This document shows, piece after piece, positions 23,849-33,018 of a stretch of 34,646 nucleotides of DNA (position 1 is the first letter of the stretch; every line of letters starts with the position of its first letter). This DNA comes from Gemmatales bacterium (GTDB taxonomy: Bacteria > Planctomycetota > Planctomycetia > Gemmatales > HRBIN36). The notes under the pieces are model-generated. The model was not told the DNA's origin. It searched no databases and worked only from the letters and a program-made list of their open reading frames with translations. Position numbers and translations under genes: made by a program. Location: assembly GCA_025060195.1 (NCBI GenBank), contig JANXCQ010000007.1:1-34646 (forward strand), written 5' to 3'.

Positions 23849-25384
23849 ATGGCGCATCGCGAAGATAATCTGTTTTACCGCGCACGCTTGTGGGCCGCCG
23901 AGCCGCGTCCCATTAGCCCACTGAAACCAGTGCGCCAGTGGTTGGTTCGCCTGGATCAATCGCGTAGTCTGAAGCTCGATGTTGCATTGCACTCGCTTAA
24001 TCCACAGCTAGCCTCGGCGTTAAATCATTGCAAGCAGGCATGGTCAGCCGGAATGAATGTGTTCCCTACGTTTCCGCTACTAATTCGCAAGTGCTTGGGA
24101 GATGTTTCTGGGCAGGACACCGATCATGAACAGAGACAGCCCATCGAGAGACTGCTGCATTTATTCCAGTTGTTCACGCCTCTAGAGGAGCGCGAAGGCT
24201 CTTCTCCGCGACTCACTTTTGCTTCTCGTGAAGTTCCAACAGAGTGTGCCGAACGCTGTTTCGATTTTCTGGCAAGTTTCGGCAGCTTACTGCGCACTTG
24301 GGCCTACGGTTACTGTGTTACAGCGACTGACCAACCAGCGTATTGTGGAGTTTTCCCACCGACGCGACGCGTCAAACCGCCGAACACGGTCTGGCGTAAG
24401 TTACTGTCGCAGTATCAATCTACACTAGCCTGGGCCATGCAAACTTATTTGCGCTGGGGCCCTACACTGGTTTATGCGGCACTGAGTGCACGCTCGAGTT
24501 GGGACTGGCTCCGTCGAGCGCAGGAAATCGAGCCAGAGACCGAGTTGGCCGACCCGCGATATGCCGATCACCAGGAAGTGAACCGTCTGACGCAGCGCGT
24601 TCAAGACCTCTGGACTGAATTTGACGAATTCGATTTGGTAGGTGCTTTAGGCACTAAGCTTCTTTTGCTTCAAACTGACAAAACTGCAAACCGGCTTCCC
24701 ACATATCCAGAGCAAGACTGCCTCATCGAGCCGTTGGCTGAGCTGTTAGAACAATGGCAGGAACGACTTACTCAAGCCCATGAATGGCTCCAGGAGCATG
24801 GGGAAACCTTTTTCCTGATTTCGGCACAGCTCCAATCAGTCGCTGCGGGTTTCCGTTCCGATTTGGACAATGACTGTGAACTATTCCTGACCGCCGGGAA
24901 ATACGTCACCATGCTCGACGCCTTGGAAGTGGCGGAGGGGGTATCGCCGCCTGCTTCACTTTCGCACAAGGCTCCGTCTCTTGAGCAAAAGGAGAGGCAC
25001 GTGCTCAGTCAGGATAATTTGGAATTGCCAGAAGACGCTTTTGCTCGTTCGGAAGTGGATTGGCCGGACCTAGCTGCAGCCAGTGCCGTGGAGGCGCCGC
25101 CCAAGACGCTCATCTGGGAAGCTCCGGACAAGCGTTATAAGGCCTATCTCCTCATTGTGCGGAATCATGCCGTGATACGTTTCTTGACCTCGAGCACGGG
25201 TGCAGAGGCAAGCATACTCGAGGGTACGCCGATTATTTTGGCGGGCGTCAAAGCGCAGATCGGCGAACACGCGTGTGCAATTATTCCCCTTCGAGAACTT
25301 CTTGACTCCACACATGATTTATATCTGGAAGTCGGACGGGATCGCCTCCGTTGGCGTCCCGTGCGACACGCCCAGCCTAACTAG
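23849..25384 (+). CDS. Unknown 511-residue protein
   Basis: The protein is soluble, without signal peptide or transmembrane segments. The N-terminal part (1-270) is helical with many Trp, Arg and Leu (PLKPVRQWLVRLDQ, WDWLRRAQEIEPE). A Leu/Glu/Gln-rich segment near 295-320 (LAELLEQWQERLTQAHEWLQEHGE) could form a coiled coil. A Ser/Pro/Glu linker around 370-415 leads to a C-terminal beta-rich domain of about 90 residues (TLIWEAPDKRYKAYLLIV, IIPLRELLDSTHDLYLEVG). I recognise no family. It closes the four-gene cluster after tRNA-Glu and may act with the upstream proteins. Confidence 0.65.
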   Translation: MAHREDNLFYRARLWAAEPRPISPLKPVRQWLVRLDQSRSLKLDVALHSLNPQLASALNHCKQAWSAGMNVFPTFPLLIRKCLGDVSGQDTDHEQRQPIERLLHLFQLFTPLEEREGSSPRLTFASREVPTECAERCFDFLASFGSLLRTWAYGYCVTATDQPAYCGVFPPTRRVKPPNTVWRKLLSQYQSTLAWAMQTYLRWGPTLVYAALSARSSWDWLRRAQEIEPETELADPRYADHQEVNRLTQRVQDLWTEFDEFDLVGALGTKLLLLQTDKTANRLPTYPEQDCLIEPLAELLEQWQERLTQAHEWLQEHGETFFLISAQLQSVAAGFRSDLDNDCELFLTAGKYVTMLDALEVAEGVSPPASLSHKAPSLEQKERHVLSQDNLELPEDAFARSEVDWPDLAAASAVEAPPKTLIWEAPDKRYKAYLLIVRNHAVIRFLTSSTGAEASILEGTPIILAGVKAQIGEHACAIIPLRELLDSTHDLYLEVGRDRLRWRPVRHAQPN

Positions 25385-25936
25385 TGCGGCAGAGTGATCA
25401 GTTATTCAGTACGGTTCGGCAATACCTGGTAGGCGGACATCTGGCGGGACCTTCCATGCCTTTTCCGAGATCGCGCGCCCGCATCGGCAGGTTAGCAATG
25501 CAATCTAGGAGACACGAATTTCAGGCGAACGGGCCATCGGGGTGGGATTTAGGGGCCGGCTCTCCCTACTATGTTCGCCAGCTTACATGCCATATTGTCT
25601 CAATCGTAATATCTCCCTGCTTCTTTTCGCAACTTTCGCAACATGTCTCGTAACAGGATCAGTTTCGGCAGCTTTCACCTTAGGCCAACCAAGGCTAGAT
25701 TTACTACCTGACAAGTGTTATTTCCTGCGAAGTGTCAGGGAAAGTGGCTTCATTTCTATTTGCAATTATTACAATCGGACTCTCTAAAATATGGTTAGCG
25801 CTGAAGCTTAGCCCGCAACCTCAGTCGGCGGAAGCGCCAGATCTGCCATTCTTGCAAGCCCAGTAATTCCTTGGTGGGGCAACCTGCCCATGCAGGAGCA
25901 TGCAGGTCAACCGAAGTGGCCCTGAGCATCATTTAC
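25385..25936. other. Intergenic stretch with one strong hairpin
   Basis: I see no convincing gene. One + strand frame (about 25595-25787) has a hydrophobic start (ISLLLFATFATCLVTGSVSAA) that could be a signal peptide, but the rest is short and without a ribosome binding site. A hairpin at 25882-25907 (ACCTGC and GCAGGT outside ATGC and GCAT, with a two-base bulge) lacks a T-tract. Confidence 0.4.
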
Positions 25937-26254
25937 CTAGTCAGCAAGCGAAGTGATTCCGGAGCATAGTCGTCGTACCTCAAGACGCTGCCGACCCAGT
26001 ATCCTCATTGCCCAGTTGTATCGCCCACTGAGACGCTGAGACGGCAGGATACCCTCTCCCGCATATGCCTCCTGGAGCCGATCACGTAGATGGTCGGAAG
26101 TGTCCAGCACGCCCATATTTCCTAACGCTCGCCAGGATACTGGCAAGTAAAGATCAGCGTCCAGCCAAAATAAGGAACAGCCCGCCCGCTGGGCCAGTTG
26201 CAATTTGATAATTCCGTTGCACTGTCCATGTCGCTGGGATAAATTGAGCTTCAT
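25937..26254 (-). CDS. Possible small hypothetical protein
   Basis: This is an open frame of 105 codons from ATG 26254 (a TTG directly precedes it). The sequence is mildly protein-like (SLFWLDADLYLPVSWRALGNM, SGRYNWAMRILGRQRLEVRR) but has no family motif, no ribosome binding site and no operon partner. It could be spurious or a degraded remnant. Confidence 0.25.
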   Translation of the reverse strand: MKLNLSQRHGQCNGIIKLQLAQRAGCSLFWLDADLYLPVSWRALGNMGVLDTSDHLRDRLQEAYAGEGILPSQRLSGRYNWAMRILGRQRLEVRRLCSGITSLAD

Positions 26255-26374
26255 CAAGTAACTAGATTTCCCGCTGACTTGGTCGTTTTTGGCGATTAAC
26301 TAAGTAAGGTGCGTTGGAATACCTGAAAGGCAGCCTGCTTGGTCCGTCCAGCTGGTGATGTGTCGCTAGCAAGA

Positions 26375-26403
26375 AATAAAAAGGCCGATGGTTTAGCGTC
26401 GGC
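26375..26403 (-). terminator. Intrinsic terminator after the E3 gene
   Basis: Read on the - strand, GCCGA and TCGGC (+ strand 26399-26403 and 26384-26388) form a short stem with a ten-base loop. The stem is followed by C and five T and then ATTT (26383-26375). It begins two bases beyond the TAA of the dihydrolipoyl dehydrogenase gene, so it probably ends the E2-E3 transcript. Confidence 0.55.
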
Positions 26404-26404
26404 G

Positions 26405-27847
26405 TTATGACGACTTGGTGGACGAGGAGCGAGTGGGCGGTGCGTGAATGGCTTGACCGCGAGCAGCCTCGGCAGCTTCCTGAAGCGTTTCGCTGAGAGT
26501 GGGATGGGGGTGAATAGTGGAAATGAGGTCCTCGAGCGTTGCGCCCATTTCGATGGCCAAGGTCGCTTCGGCAATCAGTTCCGAGACGTGTGGGCCGACC
26601 ATGCGAACACCGAGCACGACTTCTGAACCTTCCTCGGCGATGACGATAACTAGCCCGTCCTGCTGGGCGAGGGTCTTGGCCCGACCACTGGCGGCCAAAC
26701 GAAACCGCCCCACCTTGACGCGGTAGCCCGCGGCTCGGGCCTCTTCCTCTGAGAGACCGCAATAGGCGATTTCAGGATCGGAAAAGATGACGGCGGGCAC
26801 GGTGCGATTATCAAATGCTGCAGGTAGCCCTGCGAGCACCTCGGCGGCGACGATGCCTTGCCGTCTGGCTCGGTGTGCCAAGGCGGGTGGGCCCGTGATG
26901 TCCCCGATGGCGAAGATGTGGGGCACCTGAGTTTGGCACCGCTCATTCACGGGTATGTATCCCTTAGCATCGGTGTGGATACCAGCTTTTTCCAGCCCCA
27001 AATTGTCGCTATTAGGCCGCCGGCCCACCGCTACCAGGACACGGTCAAATTCGCCAGTGGATGTCTGACCGTTCTGATGCTCGATGGTAACTTGCACCCG
27101 CCCCTGGACGATGCGGGCTTGCGTGACCTTCGACTGCAAGTGTACACGCACCCCGGATTCTTCCAGGTGCTTTCGCACAACGCGTACTAGCTCTGGGTCG
27201 GTGCCCGGCAGCAAACGATCGAGCATTTCCACAACGGTGACTTGACTTCCTAATGCGGCGAAGCAACTGCCCAGTTCGATGCCAATATATCCGCCCCCAA
27301 CCACCAGTAAGGAACGCGGTAGCTCAGTCAGATCAAGAGCCTCGTCCGATGTGATAATGAGCTCATTGCGCTCCAGGGGCGGAGGCACGATTGGACTTGT
27401 CCCCGTGGCAATGATGGCGTGCTCAAAGCGCAGCAGCACAGGTTGCTCGGCCGTGTGAATATATAGCTCGTGCGCATTCCGAAAAGTCGCCCGTCCGGTG
27501 TAGCGGATGATTTTGCGGGCCTTGGCCAAGGTGTCTAGACCGCGGGCTAGCTCTTCGATGATGCCGTTCTTCCAAGCGATAAGTTTCGGCAGGTTCACCT
27601 CGACCGCGCCCGTCTTAATGCCCATTGGTTCCGCGTTACGAATTCGTTGCACCAGTTCCGCCGCGGTGATCAGTGCTTTGGACGGAATACATCCGCGTAA
27701 CAGGCATACTCCGCCCAGACGCTTTTCCATCTCGACCAAGGCCACCTGCTTGCCTAAGTCCGCAGCCCGAAAGGCAGCCGTGTAGCCCCCCGGACCACCA
27801 CCCACGACAACAACTTCTGCGTGTTCCTGCGCTTCTCCCATGACCAT
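26405..27847 (-). CDS. lpdA: Dihydrolipoyl dehydrogenase (E3)
   Basis: This flavoprotein reoxidises the dihydrolipoyl groups of E2 and passes electrons to NAD+. The 480-residue product has the N-terminal FAD-binding VVVVGGGPGGYTAA motif, the redox-active CLLRGC disulfide (C48, C53) in GGVCLLRGCIPSKA, a second dinucleotide fold LLVVGGGYIGIELGSCFAALG for NAD, the FAIGDITG flavin motif, and the C-terminal dimer-domain HPHPTLSE with the catalytic His/Glu pair (H448, E453). A Ser/Thr-rich tail follows. A second in-frame ATG lies two codons in. It follows the E2 gene by 77 bases on the same strand, so it is the dedicated E3 of that complex. Confidence 0.93.
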   Translation of the reverse strand: MVMGEAQEHAEVVVVGGGPGGYTAAFRAADLGKQVALVEMEKRLGGVCLLRGCIPSKALITAAELVQRIRNAEPMGIKTGAVEVNLPKLIAWKNGIIEELARGLDTLAKARKIIRYTGRATFRNAHELYIHTAEQPVLLRFEHAIIATGTSPIVPPPLERNELIITSDEALDLTELPRSLLVVGGGYIGIELGSCFAALGSQVTVVEMLDRLLPGTDPELVRVVRKHLEESGVRVHLQSKVTQARIVQGRVQVTIEHQNGQTSTGEFDRVLVAVGRRPNSDNLGLEKAGIHTDAKGYIPVNERCQTQVPHIFAIGDITGPPALAHRARRQGIVAAEVLAGLPAAFDNRTVPAVIFSDPEIAYCGLSEEEARAAGYRVKVGRFRLAASGRAKTLAQQDGLVIVIAEEGSEVVLGVRMVGPHVSELIAEATLAIEMGATLEDLISTIHPHPTLSETLQEAAEAARGQAIHAPPTRSSSTKSS

Positions 27848-27924
27848 AGCTGGCGTCTCCCGTGCTTCCCATCAAGTATGCTCTACCAGTGCGCGCCTAA
27901 GGATTGCGTTGGCTTTTTTGCAAC

Positions 27925-29307
27925 TTAGCAGAACAAGAGCAACTTAGCGGGGTTCTCGAGGAATTGGCTCAGCTCGTTGACGAAGCGTGCGGCGTCGGCT
28001 CCGTCGAGCAAACGATGATCGAAAGACAGACATAGAGGCAGGATTTTCCGCGCCGTAGGCTTGTCATGGACCAGCACGAGGCGTTCCTGAATGCGTCCCA
28101 GGCCCAGGATAGCAACTTCGGGCCAGTTGATGATCGGCGTAAAGAACGTGCCACCGATGCTCCCAATGTTAGTGATCGTGAACGAACCGCCACGCATCTC
28201 GTCCGCGCTGAGTTTCCCCTGGCGAGCGCGTTCGGCCAGTTGAGCTAGTTCTTGGGCTAATTGCAGTACACTTTTGCGATCGGCATCCCGCACGACGGGT
28301 ACGAGCAGGCCCTGAGGCGTGTCGACGGCAACGCCGATGTGGTAGTATTTCTTGATAACGATTTCATTCCGTTGCTCGTCGAAGGAGGCGTTGAAAAGGG
28401 GCCAGCGTTTCAGTGCGGCAACCACGGCTTTGATCACGTAAGGCAGAAGCGTGAGCCGCACTCCTTGAGCTTCGGCGAGGGCCTTAGCCTGGGCACGGGC
28501 CTGTTCAAGCTCGGTAATGTCGGCCTCATCGGCGTGAGTCACCGTGGCCGGGAGCAAATGGGCCAACGTCATGCGTTCGGCAATGCGTCGGCGAATGGCG
28601 GTGGCGGGCTGCCGCTCGACAGGGCCCCAGTGAGCAAAATCGGGCAGGGGTGGCCGAGTCAGGCTGAATACACTCGGTTCTCCCGGAGGAGCGGCTGGCG
28701 GCGCGGCGACGGGCCTTAGAACTTCGGGGGCCACTCCGGCGGCTGCGGGCGCTTCTGGTCGCCGACCACCTTGACGCGCCGCGACATAAGCCAGCACGTC
28801 TTCCGTGGTAATCCGACCGCCGGGGCCTGTGCCCGGTACGTCGGCGAGGTTCACGCCGTGTTCGCGGGCGATCTTGCGGGTGATGGGCGCGGCCAAGATG
28901 GGTCGACCCGCGGGCGCGGCACGATGACTATCCGCACGGGACACGCTCGGCGTCGACGGCGCAGTCGTCGCAATTGTCTTTGGAGCCGGCGGCGGTGTGG
29001 ATTCCGAGCCAGGCGCCACCGCACTAGGCACTGGCGTGGCGGCTACAGTCGGTGCTGCTTCTGCCGTTTCCTGAACCTCAAATGTCACAAGGACCGAGCC
29101 CACCGGCACGCGGTCGCCCGGCTGAAAGTGCAACTTCACGATCCGGCCGGTAAACGGGCTGGGTAGCTCGGCCGTAGCCTTATCCGTCTCCACTTCGGCC
29201 AGCGGTTGGTCAGCCCGTACGAAATCGCCTTCGCGGATTTTCCAGGCCACCAACGTCGCTTCATGTAATCCCTCGCCCAAATCGGGTAATATAAATTCGC
29301 GTCGCAT
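27925..29307 (-). CDS. 2-oxoacid dehydrogenase E2 (dihydrolipoamide acyltransferase)
   Basis: I place the start at ATG 29307, giving 460 residues beginning MRREFILPDLGEGLHEATLV, exactly at the lipoyl-domain strand; the frame is open further upstream, but that part has no homology signature. Domains in order: a lipoyl domain with lysine K43 in ETDKATAEL, an Ala/Pro/Thr-rich linker (about 90-150), a peripheral subunit-binding domain (RPILAAPITRKIAREHGVNL to GRITTEDVLAYV), a second linker, and a catalytic domain with SFDHRLLDGADAARF (H431, D435). It forms the core of a pyruvate or branched-chain 2-oxoacid complex. E1 genes are not in the window, so the substrate cannot be fixed from context. It is divergent from purF. 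Confidence 0.9.
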   Translation of the reverse strand: MRREFILPDLGEGLHEATLVAWKIREGDFVRADQPLAEVETDKATAELPSPFTGRIVKLHFQPGDRVPVGSVLVTFEVQETAEAAPTVAATPVPSAVAPGSESTPPPAPKTIATTAPSTPSVSRADSHRAAPAGRPILAAPITRKIAREHGVNLADVPGTGPGGRITTEDVLAYVAARQGGRRPEAPAAAGVAPEVLRPVAAPPAAPPGEPSVFSLTRPPLPDFAHWGPVERQPATAIRRRIAERMTLAHLLPATVTHADEADITELEQARAQAKALAEAQGVRLTLLPYVIKAVVAALKRWPLFNASFDEQRNEIVIKKYYHIGVAVDTPQGLLVPVVRDADRKSVLQLAQELAQLAERARQGKLSADEMRGGSFTITNIGSIGGTFFTPIINWPEVAILGLGRIQERLVLVHDKPTARKILPLCLSFDHRLLDGADAARFVNELSQFLENPAKLLLFC

Positions 29308-29462
29308 GGTTATCTCACTTCGAGTAAAGGTCGGTGTCAGGCTGCGCTGACCATATTCAGTGTAAGTTATCTGATGACGCCCCGCGATCGGCAACTTTGC
29401 TACTCATGCAGCTCAGCTAGGGCGCATTCGAGCATAGAACACGCTAAAGTGGCGAAGTGGAA

Positions 29463-29468
29463 TATAAT
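29463..29468 (+). promoter_or_regulatory. Possible -10 element upstream of purF
   Basis: A perfect TATAAT lies 40 bases before the purF ATG, in the divergent region between the E2 and purF genes. No good -35 match is seen at the expected distance, so the promoter is only tentative. Confidence 0.35.
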
Positions 29469-29508
29469 GCACATTGTCCCAGCGTAGGGGGCGAAGGCGG
29501 GGGAAAAC

Positions 29509-31101
29509 ATGGGCGAGGTGCGGCACGAATGCGGAATTGCAGCTTTATACTACTTAGATAAGCCTGAGCGGAGTGCCTTGGCGCCGCCGGGAGGCCGCGA
29601 GCAGATTGTCCGCCTGATGCCGCGGATGTTGCTCGATTTGCAAAACCGTGGGCAGCTGGCCGCAGGCATTACCTCCTACCATCCCTTCCGTCGGAAGCTG
29701 CTTATCACGCATAAGAGAATAGGCACTGTCATCGAAGCGCTGCGGCTCAGCCAGCGGGATTATTTCGAGGCCTTGATGAAGCAACTGGCCGGCCCAGCCG
29801 TCATCGGACACGTGCGGTATGCTACGTGCGGCAGCGAGGACCCAGATTACGCCCAGCCCTTTGAACGCTATCACGGTTGTCGATGGAAATGGTTTAGCTT
29901 TGCCTTCAATGGTCAGTTGGCCAACTACCAGGATCTCAAGGACGAACTCCTCTCGCAAAAGGACTATCACCTCACCCGCGACACGGACACGGAAGTCATC
30001 ATGCATTACCTCAGTTACGAACTGCGCGGCGATCAGGAGCCTGATTTGGTGGAGGTATTTCACAATCTGAGCCAGCGGTTTGAAGGCGCTTACAACATCG
30101 TGTATCTCAATGCTCGCGGCGACATGGTAGTGGCCCGGGATCCCCTGGGATTTCGCCCCTTGGTTTACGCCGTCGAGGGACCGCTGTTTGCAGCAGCCAG
30201 CGAGAGTGTAGCGTTGACGAATCTGGGTTTCCGCGACATTCGCGTTCTCGAACCAGGCCAGATGGTGCTCATTCAGGATAACGAAATTCGCTTGGAATAC
30301 TTCGCCCGCAGCAAAACGACAGCCCATTGCTTCTTCGAGTGGATTTATTTCGCAAACGCGGCAAGTAATATCGAAGGTCGCGGCGTATATAGCGTTCGCT
30401 GTGCTTTGGGACGGGAACTGGCTTGGCAGGAGAAACGCCTGGGCCTGGTACCTTTGGATAAGGACACCATCGTGGTGCCCGTACCCGATACGGGCAAAGC
30501 CGCCGCCGATGCGATGGCCTATGAGTTAGGCTTACCCTCCGTAGAGGGCCTTATGCGCAATCGATATGTGGGCCGCACGTTCATCCAAGGCGAAGACCGA
30601 GCTAGTCGCGCCCGCATGAAATACACGCCCTTACGGGAAGTCCTCGCGGGCAAACGCGTCTTGCTCGTGGAAGACACGATTGTACGCAGCACGACCATGA
30701 AGGCGCTCTTGGAAGAAATGCGGCGTCGCGGCGAGGCTCGGGAAATCCATGTTCGTGTCGCTTGTCCGCCGATCATCGCTCCGTGTTTTTATGGCATTGA
30801 CATGTCGACTGTGGGCGAGTTGTTTGCTCCGCGCTATTTACGGAATCTGCGACCCAGCATGGAAGAACTGCGCCAGATGGCGGCCGAACTCGGAGCCGAC
30901 AGTTTGCTGTATCTACCCATCGAGGCAGTGGCCCGTTGCATCGGGTTGGAGGCGCATCGGCTTTGTCAGGCCTGTATCACGGCCCATTATCCAACGCCGA
31001 CAGGAGAGCGGCTCTACCAACTGGCCCTCAAGAACAGCCACCGCTCGCATCAACGCACCTACGAATTGAGTGAACCCGTTCCCGTGGGTCCCACCGGTTA
31101 G
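29509..31101 (+). CDS. purF: Amidophosphoribosyltransferase
   Basis: PurF makes 5-phosphoribosylamine from PRPP and glutamine, the first committed step of purine synthesis. The 530-residue protein has a short propeptide (MGEVRHE) before the Ntn-glutaminase nucleophile C8 in CGIAALYYL, as in processed PurF enzymes. The glutaminase domain ([30 protein letters not shown]) is followed by the phosphoribosyltransferase domain with the PRPP loop [13 protein letters not shown]. Cys in [21 protein letters not shown] and CQAC near the C-terminus occupy the places of the four [4Fe-4S] ligands of the Bacillus subtilis enzyme, suggesting an iron-sulfur form. It is followed after 17 bases by the cyclase-like gene, an unrelated pathway. 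Confidence 0.92.
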   Translation: MGEVRHECGIAALYYLDKPERSALAPPGGREQIVRLMPRMLLDLQNRGQLAAGITSYHPFRRKLLITHKRIGTVIEALRLSQRDYFEALMKQLAGPAVIGHVRYATCGSEDPDYAQPFERYHGCRWKWFSFAFNGQLANYQDLKDELLSQKDYHLTRDTDTEVIMHYLSYELRGDQEPDLVEVFHNLSQRFEGAYNIVYLNARGDMVVARDPLGFRPLVYAVEGPLFAAASESVALTNLGFRDIRVLEPGQMVLIQDNEIRLEYFARSKTTAHCFFEWIYFANAASNIEGRGVYSVRCALGRELAWQEKRLGLVPLDKDTIVVPVPDTGKAAADAMAYELGLPSVEGLMRNRYVGRTFIQGEDRASRARMKYTPLREVLAGKRVLLVEDTIVRSTTMKALLEEMRRRGEAREIHVRVACPPIIAPCFYGIDMSTVGELFAPRYLRNLRPSMEELRQMAAELGADSLLYLPIEAVARCIGLEAHRLCQACITAHYPTPTGERLYQLALKNSHRSHQRTYELSEPVPVGPTG

Positions 31102-31118
31102 GTGGGAGGAGGGCCAGC

Positions 31119-32984
31119 GTGCTGCGTCAACGATTGGCCGATGCTTACTCCAAACTCGTGTGCCACCTCCAAGCCGAACAACAACCTCCAGGCTTCTGGC
31201 TCGGAGAACTTTCTCCGTCGGCCCTAGCCAATGCTACGGCCATTTCCGCGCTATGTGTCTATCTACGCTCGCAACCGAACCTGGCGGAGACCATACTTCC
31301 TATTGTACGGCAAGGGTTGAAGTGGTTAATCGAAACACAGAATGCTGACGGTGGTTGGGGGGATACTCCTCGCAGCAGCAGTAATATCGCGACGACTTTG
31401 CTTGTATGTTCGGCCTTGCAGCTGAGCCGCGAGGCTTTGCCTGGCGCTTTAGAACCAACCAAGCAGGAGGCCGTCCAAGCTGCCGACCAAAACGGGCGCG
31501 CTTACCTCGATAAGCAATGTGGTGCAGGACCGTCGGCCTATGCGATGGCGATACGCCAACGTTACGGCCGCGATCACACCTTCAGCGTGCCCATTCTCAT
31601 GAACGCCGCTCTGGCAGGTCTGATTCCCTGGCATCTTGTCCCCCATTTGCCGTTTGAACTGGCAGTTTTACCTCAACGTACCTTTCGCTTCCTTCGCCTT
31701 CCCGTCGTCAGTTACGCCCTTCCGGCCCTGATCGCCATCGGTCAGGCGGTCTCGCATTATCGCGGTCCGGCCTGGTGGCAACAACTTCGCCGCTGGGCTG
31801 TGCTGCCGACATTATTTCGGCTAAGACAGCTCCAACCTGAAAGTGGCGGCTTCCTCGAAGCGGTACCGCTGACCGCGTTCGTCATCCTGGCCTTGGCCAG
31901 CACAGGGCAACACAACCATCCCGTATGCCGCGACGGCATCCGTTTTTTAATCGCCAGTGCGCGACCCGACGGCAGTTGGCCCATTGATTCCAACCTGTCC
32001 GTGTGGTTAACGACACTAAGCGTGCTAGCTTTGGGCGCTGACCAAGTGCCGAATCGTCCGGCTACGCTCCAGTGGATTCTACAGCATCAAGTACGCCGCA
32101 GGCATCCATACACTGGAGCAGAACCAGGCGGCTGGGGATGGTCGCATCTCAGCGGCAGCGTTCCCGACGTTGACGACACCTCCGGCGCTTTACTCGCCCT
32201 GGCCGAACTACTGAACGAGGAAAACTTACCCGACCACGCGGACGCTGTCTTCGCGGGCTTGCGCTGGCTCTTGGATCTGCAGAATCGCGACGGTGGCTGG
32301 CCTACGTTCTGTCGCGGCTGGGGTTACCTTCCGTTCGACCGCAGCGCCGCCGACCTCACCGCCCATGCGTTGCGCGCTTTCGCCGCTTGGTGGCCCATGT
32401 TGCGACGCTGGCGCCACAGCTGGGACGATCGGTACCGTGTGCCCGCAGCGGCCTTAGTCAGGCGGATTGTCCACGCTGTGCGCGACGGTTTCCAATTCCT
32501 ACGTCATCACCAGCGTGAAGACGGTGCCTGGCTACCGTTATGGTTCGGAAACGAAGCGGCACCCGACGAAGCCAACCTGACTTACGGCACTGCTCGCGTG
32601 GTGCACGCCTGGCTCGCTTGGGGCCATGCTGACGAACCGGCAGTTCGCCGCGCTGTTCAATGGTTACTCCTTACGCAAAATAACGACGGAGGTTGGGGCG
32701 GCCAACATGGTTTATCCAGCACCGTCGAGGAAACCGCACTCGCGCTGGACGCTCTACTAGCATGGTTAAGACAAGTTCCGAAGCAACACGGGGAATGGGT
32801 CGTTTCCTCGCTGGTCGAACGCGGACTAAATTGGTTGCTCGACGCACTCGAAAACCACAACCTTGCACCATCCCCCATCGGACTCTACTTCGCGCGGCTA
32901 TGGTACTATGAAAAGCTTTATCCCATCATCTTCGCAACTCAGGCCCTTCGCCGTGCCTTTCACCTCTTTTTCCATACATCTTGA
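31119..32984 (+). CDS. Squalene-hopene cyclase-like class II terpene cyclase
   Basis: The start is a GTG with a very strong GGGAGGAGGG at 31104-31113. The 621-residue product is close to the usual squalene-hopene cyclase length. It has multiple QW-type repeats (QNADGGWGD, ARPDGSWPI, QNRDGGWPT, HQREDGAWLP, TQNNDGGWGG) and the catalytic-acid motif DVDDT (D350, D352, D353), as in DxDD class II terpene cyclases. The sequence appears divergent from classical hopene cyclases, so the substrate could be squalene, another linear isoprenoid, or none. Such enzymes act at the membrane interface. The next gene encodes a polyprenyl synthase, which supports a shared isoprenoid pathway. Confidence 0.82.
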   Translation: MLRQRLADAYSKLVCHLQAEQQPPGFWLGELSPSALANATAISALCVYLRSQPNLAETILPIVRQGLKWLIETQNADGGWGDTPRSSSNIATTLLVCSALQLSREALPGALEPTKQEAVQAADQNGRAYLDKQCGAGPSAYAMAIRQRYGRDHTFSVPILMNAALAGLIPWHLVPHLPFELAVLPQRTFRFLRLPVVSYALPALIAIGQAVSHYRGPAWWQQLRRWAVLPTLFRLRQLQPESGGFLEAVPLTAFVILALASTGQHNHPVCRDGIRFLIASARPDGSWPIDSNLSVWLTTLSVLALGADQVPNRPATLQWILQHQVRRRHPYTGAEPGGWGWSHLSGSVPDVDDTSGALLALAELLNEENLPDHADAVFAGLRWLLDLQNRDGGWPTFCRGWGYLPFDRSAADLTAHALRAFAAWWPMLRRWRHSWDDRYRVPAAALVRRIVHAVRDGFQFLRHHQREDGAWLPLWFGNEAAPDEANLTYGTARVVHAWLAWGHADEPAVRRAVQWLLLTQNNDGGWGGQHGLSSTVEETALALDALLAWLRQVPKQHGEWVVSSLVERGLNWLLDALENHNLAPSPIGLYFARLWYYEKLYPIIFATQALRRAFHLFFHTS

Positions 32985-33018
32985 AAAAATCCCCTTAGAC
33001 CTGCGAGGAAACACTACC

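Noticed and set aside
21450..25384. Integrated element with attachment sites at tRNA-Glu
   Set aside because: I found no integrase gene and no second copy of the tRNA 3' end, so no att sites are called.
25542..25787. Small exported protein with a signal-peptide-like segment
   Set aside because: Hydrophobic start but no ribosome binding site and a mature part that is too short and featureless; mentioned under the intergenic stretch only.
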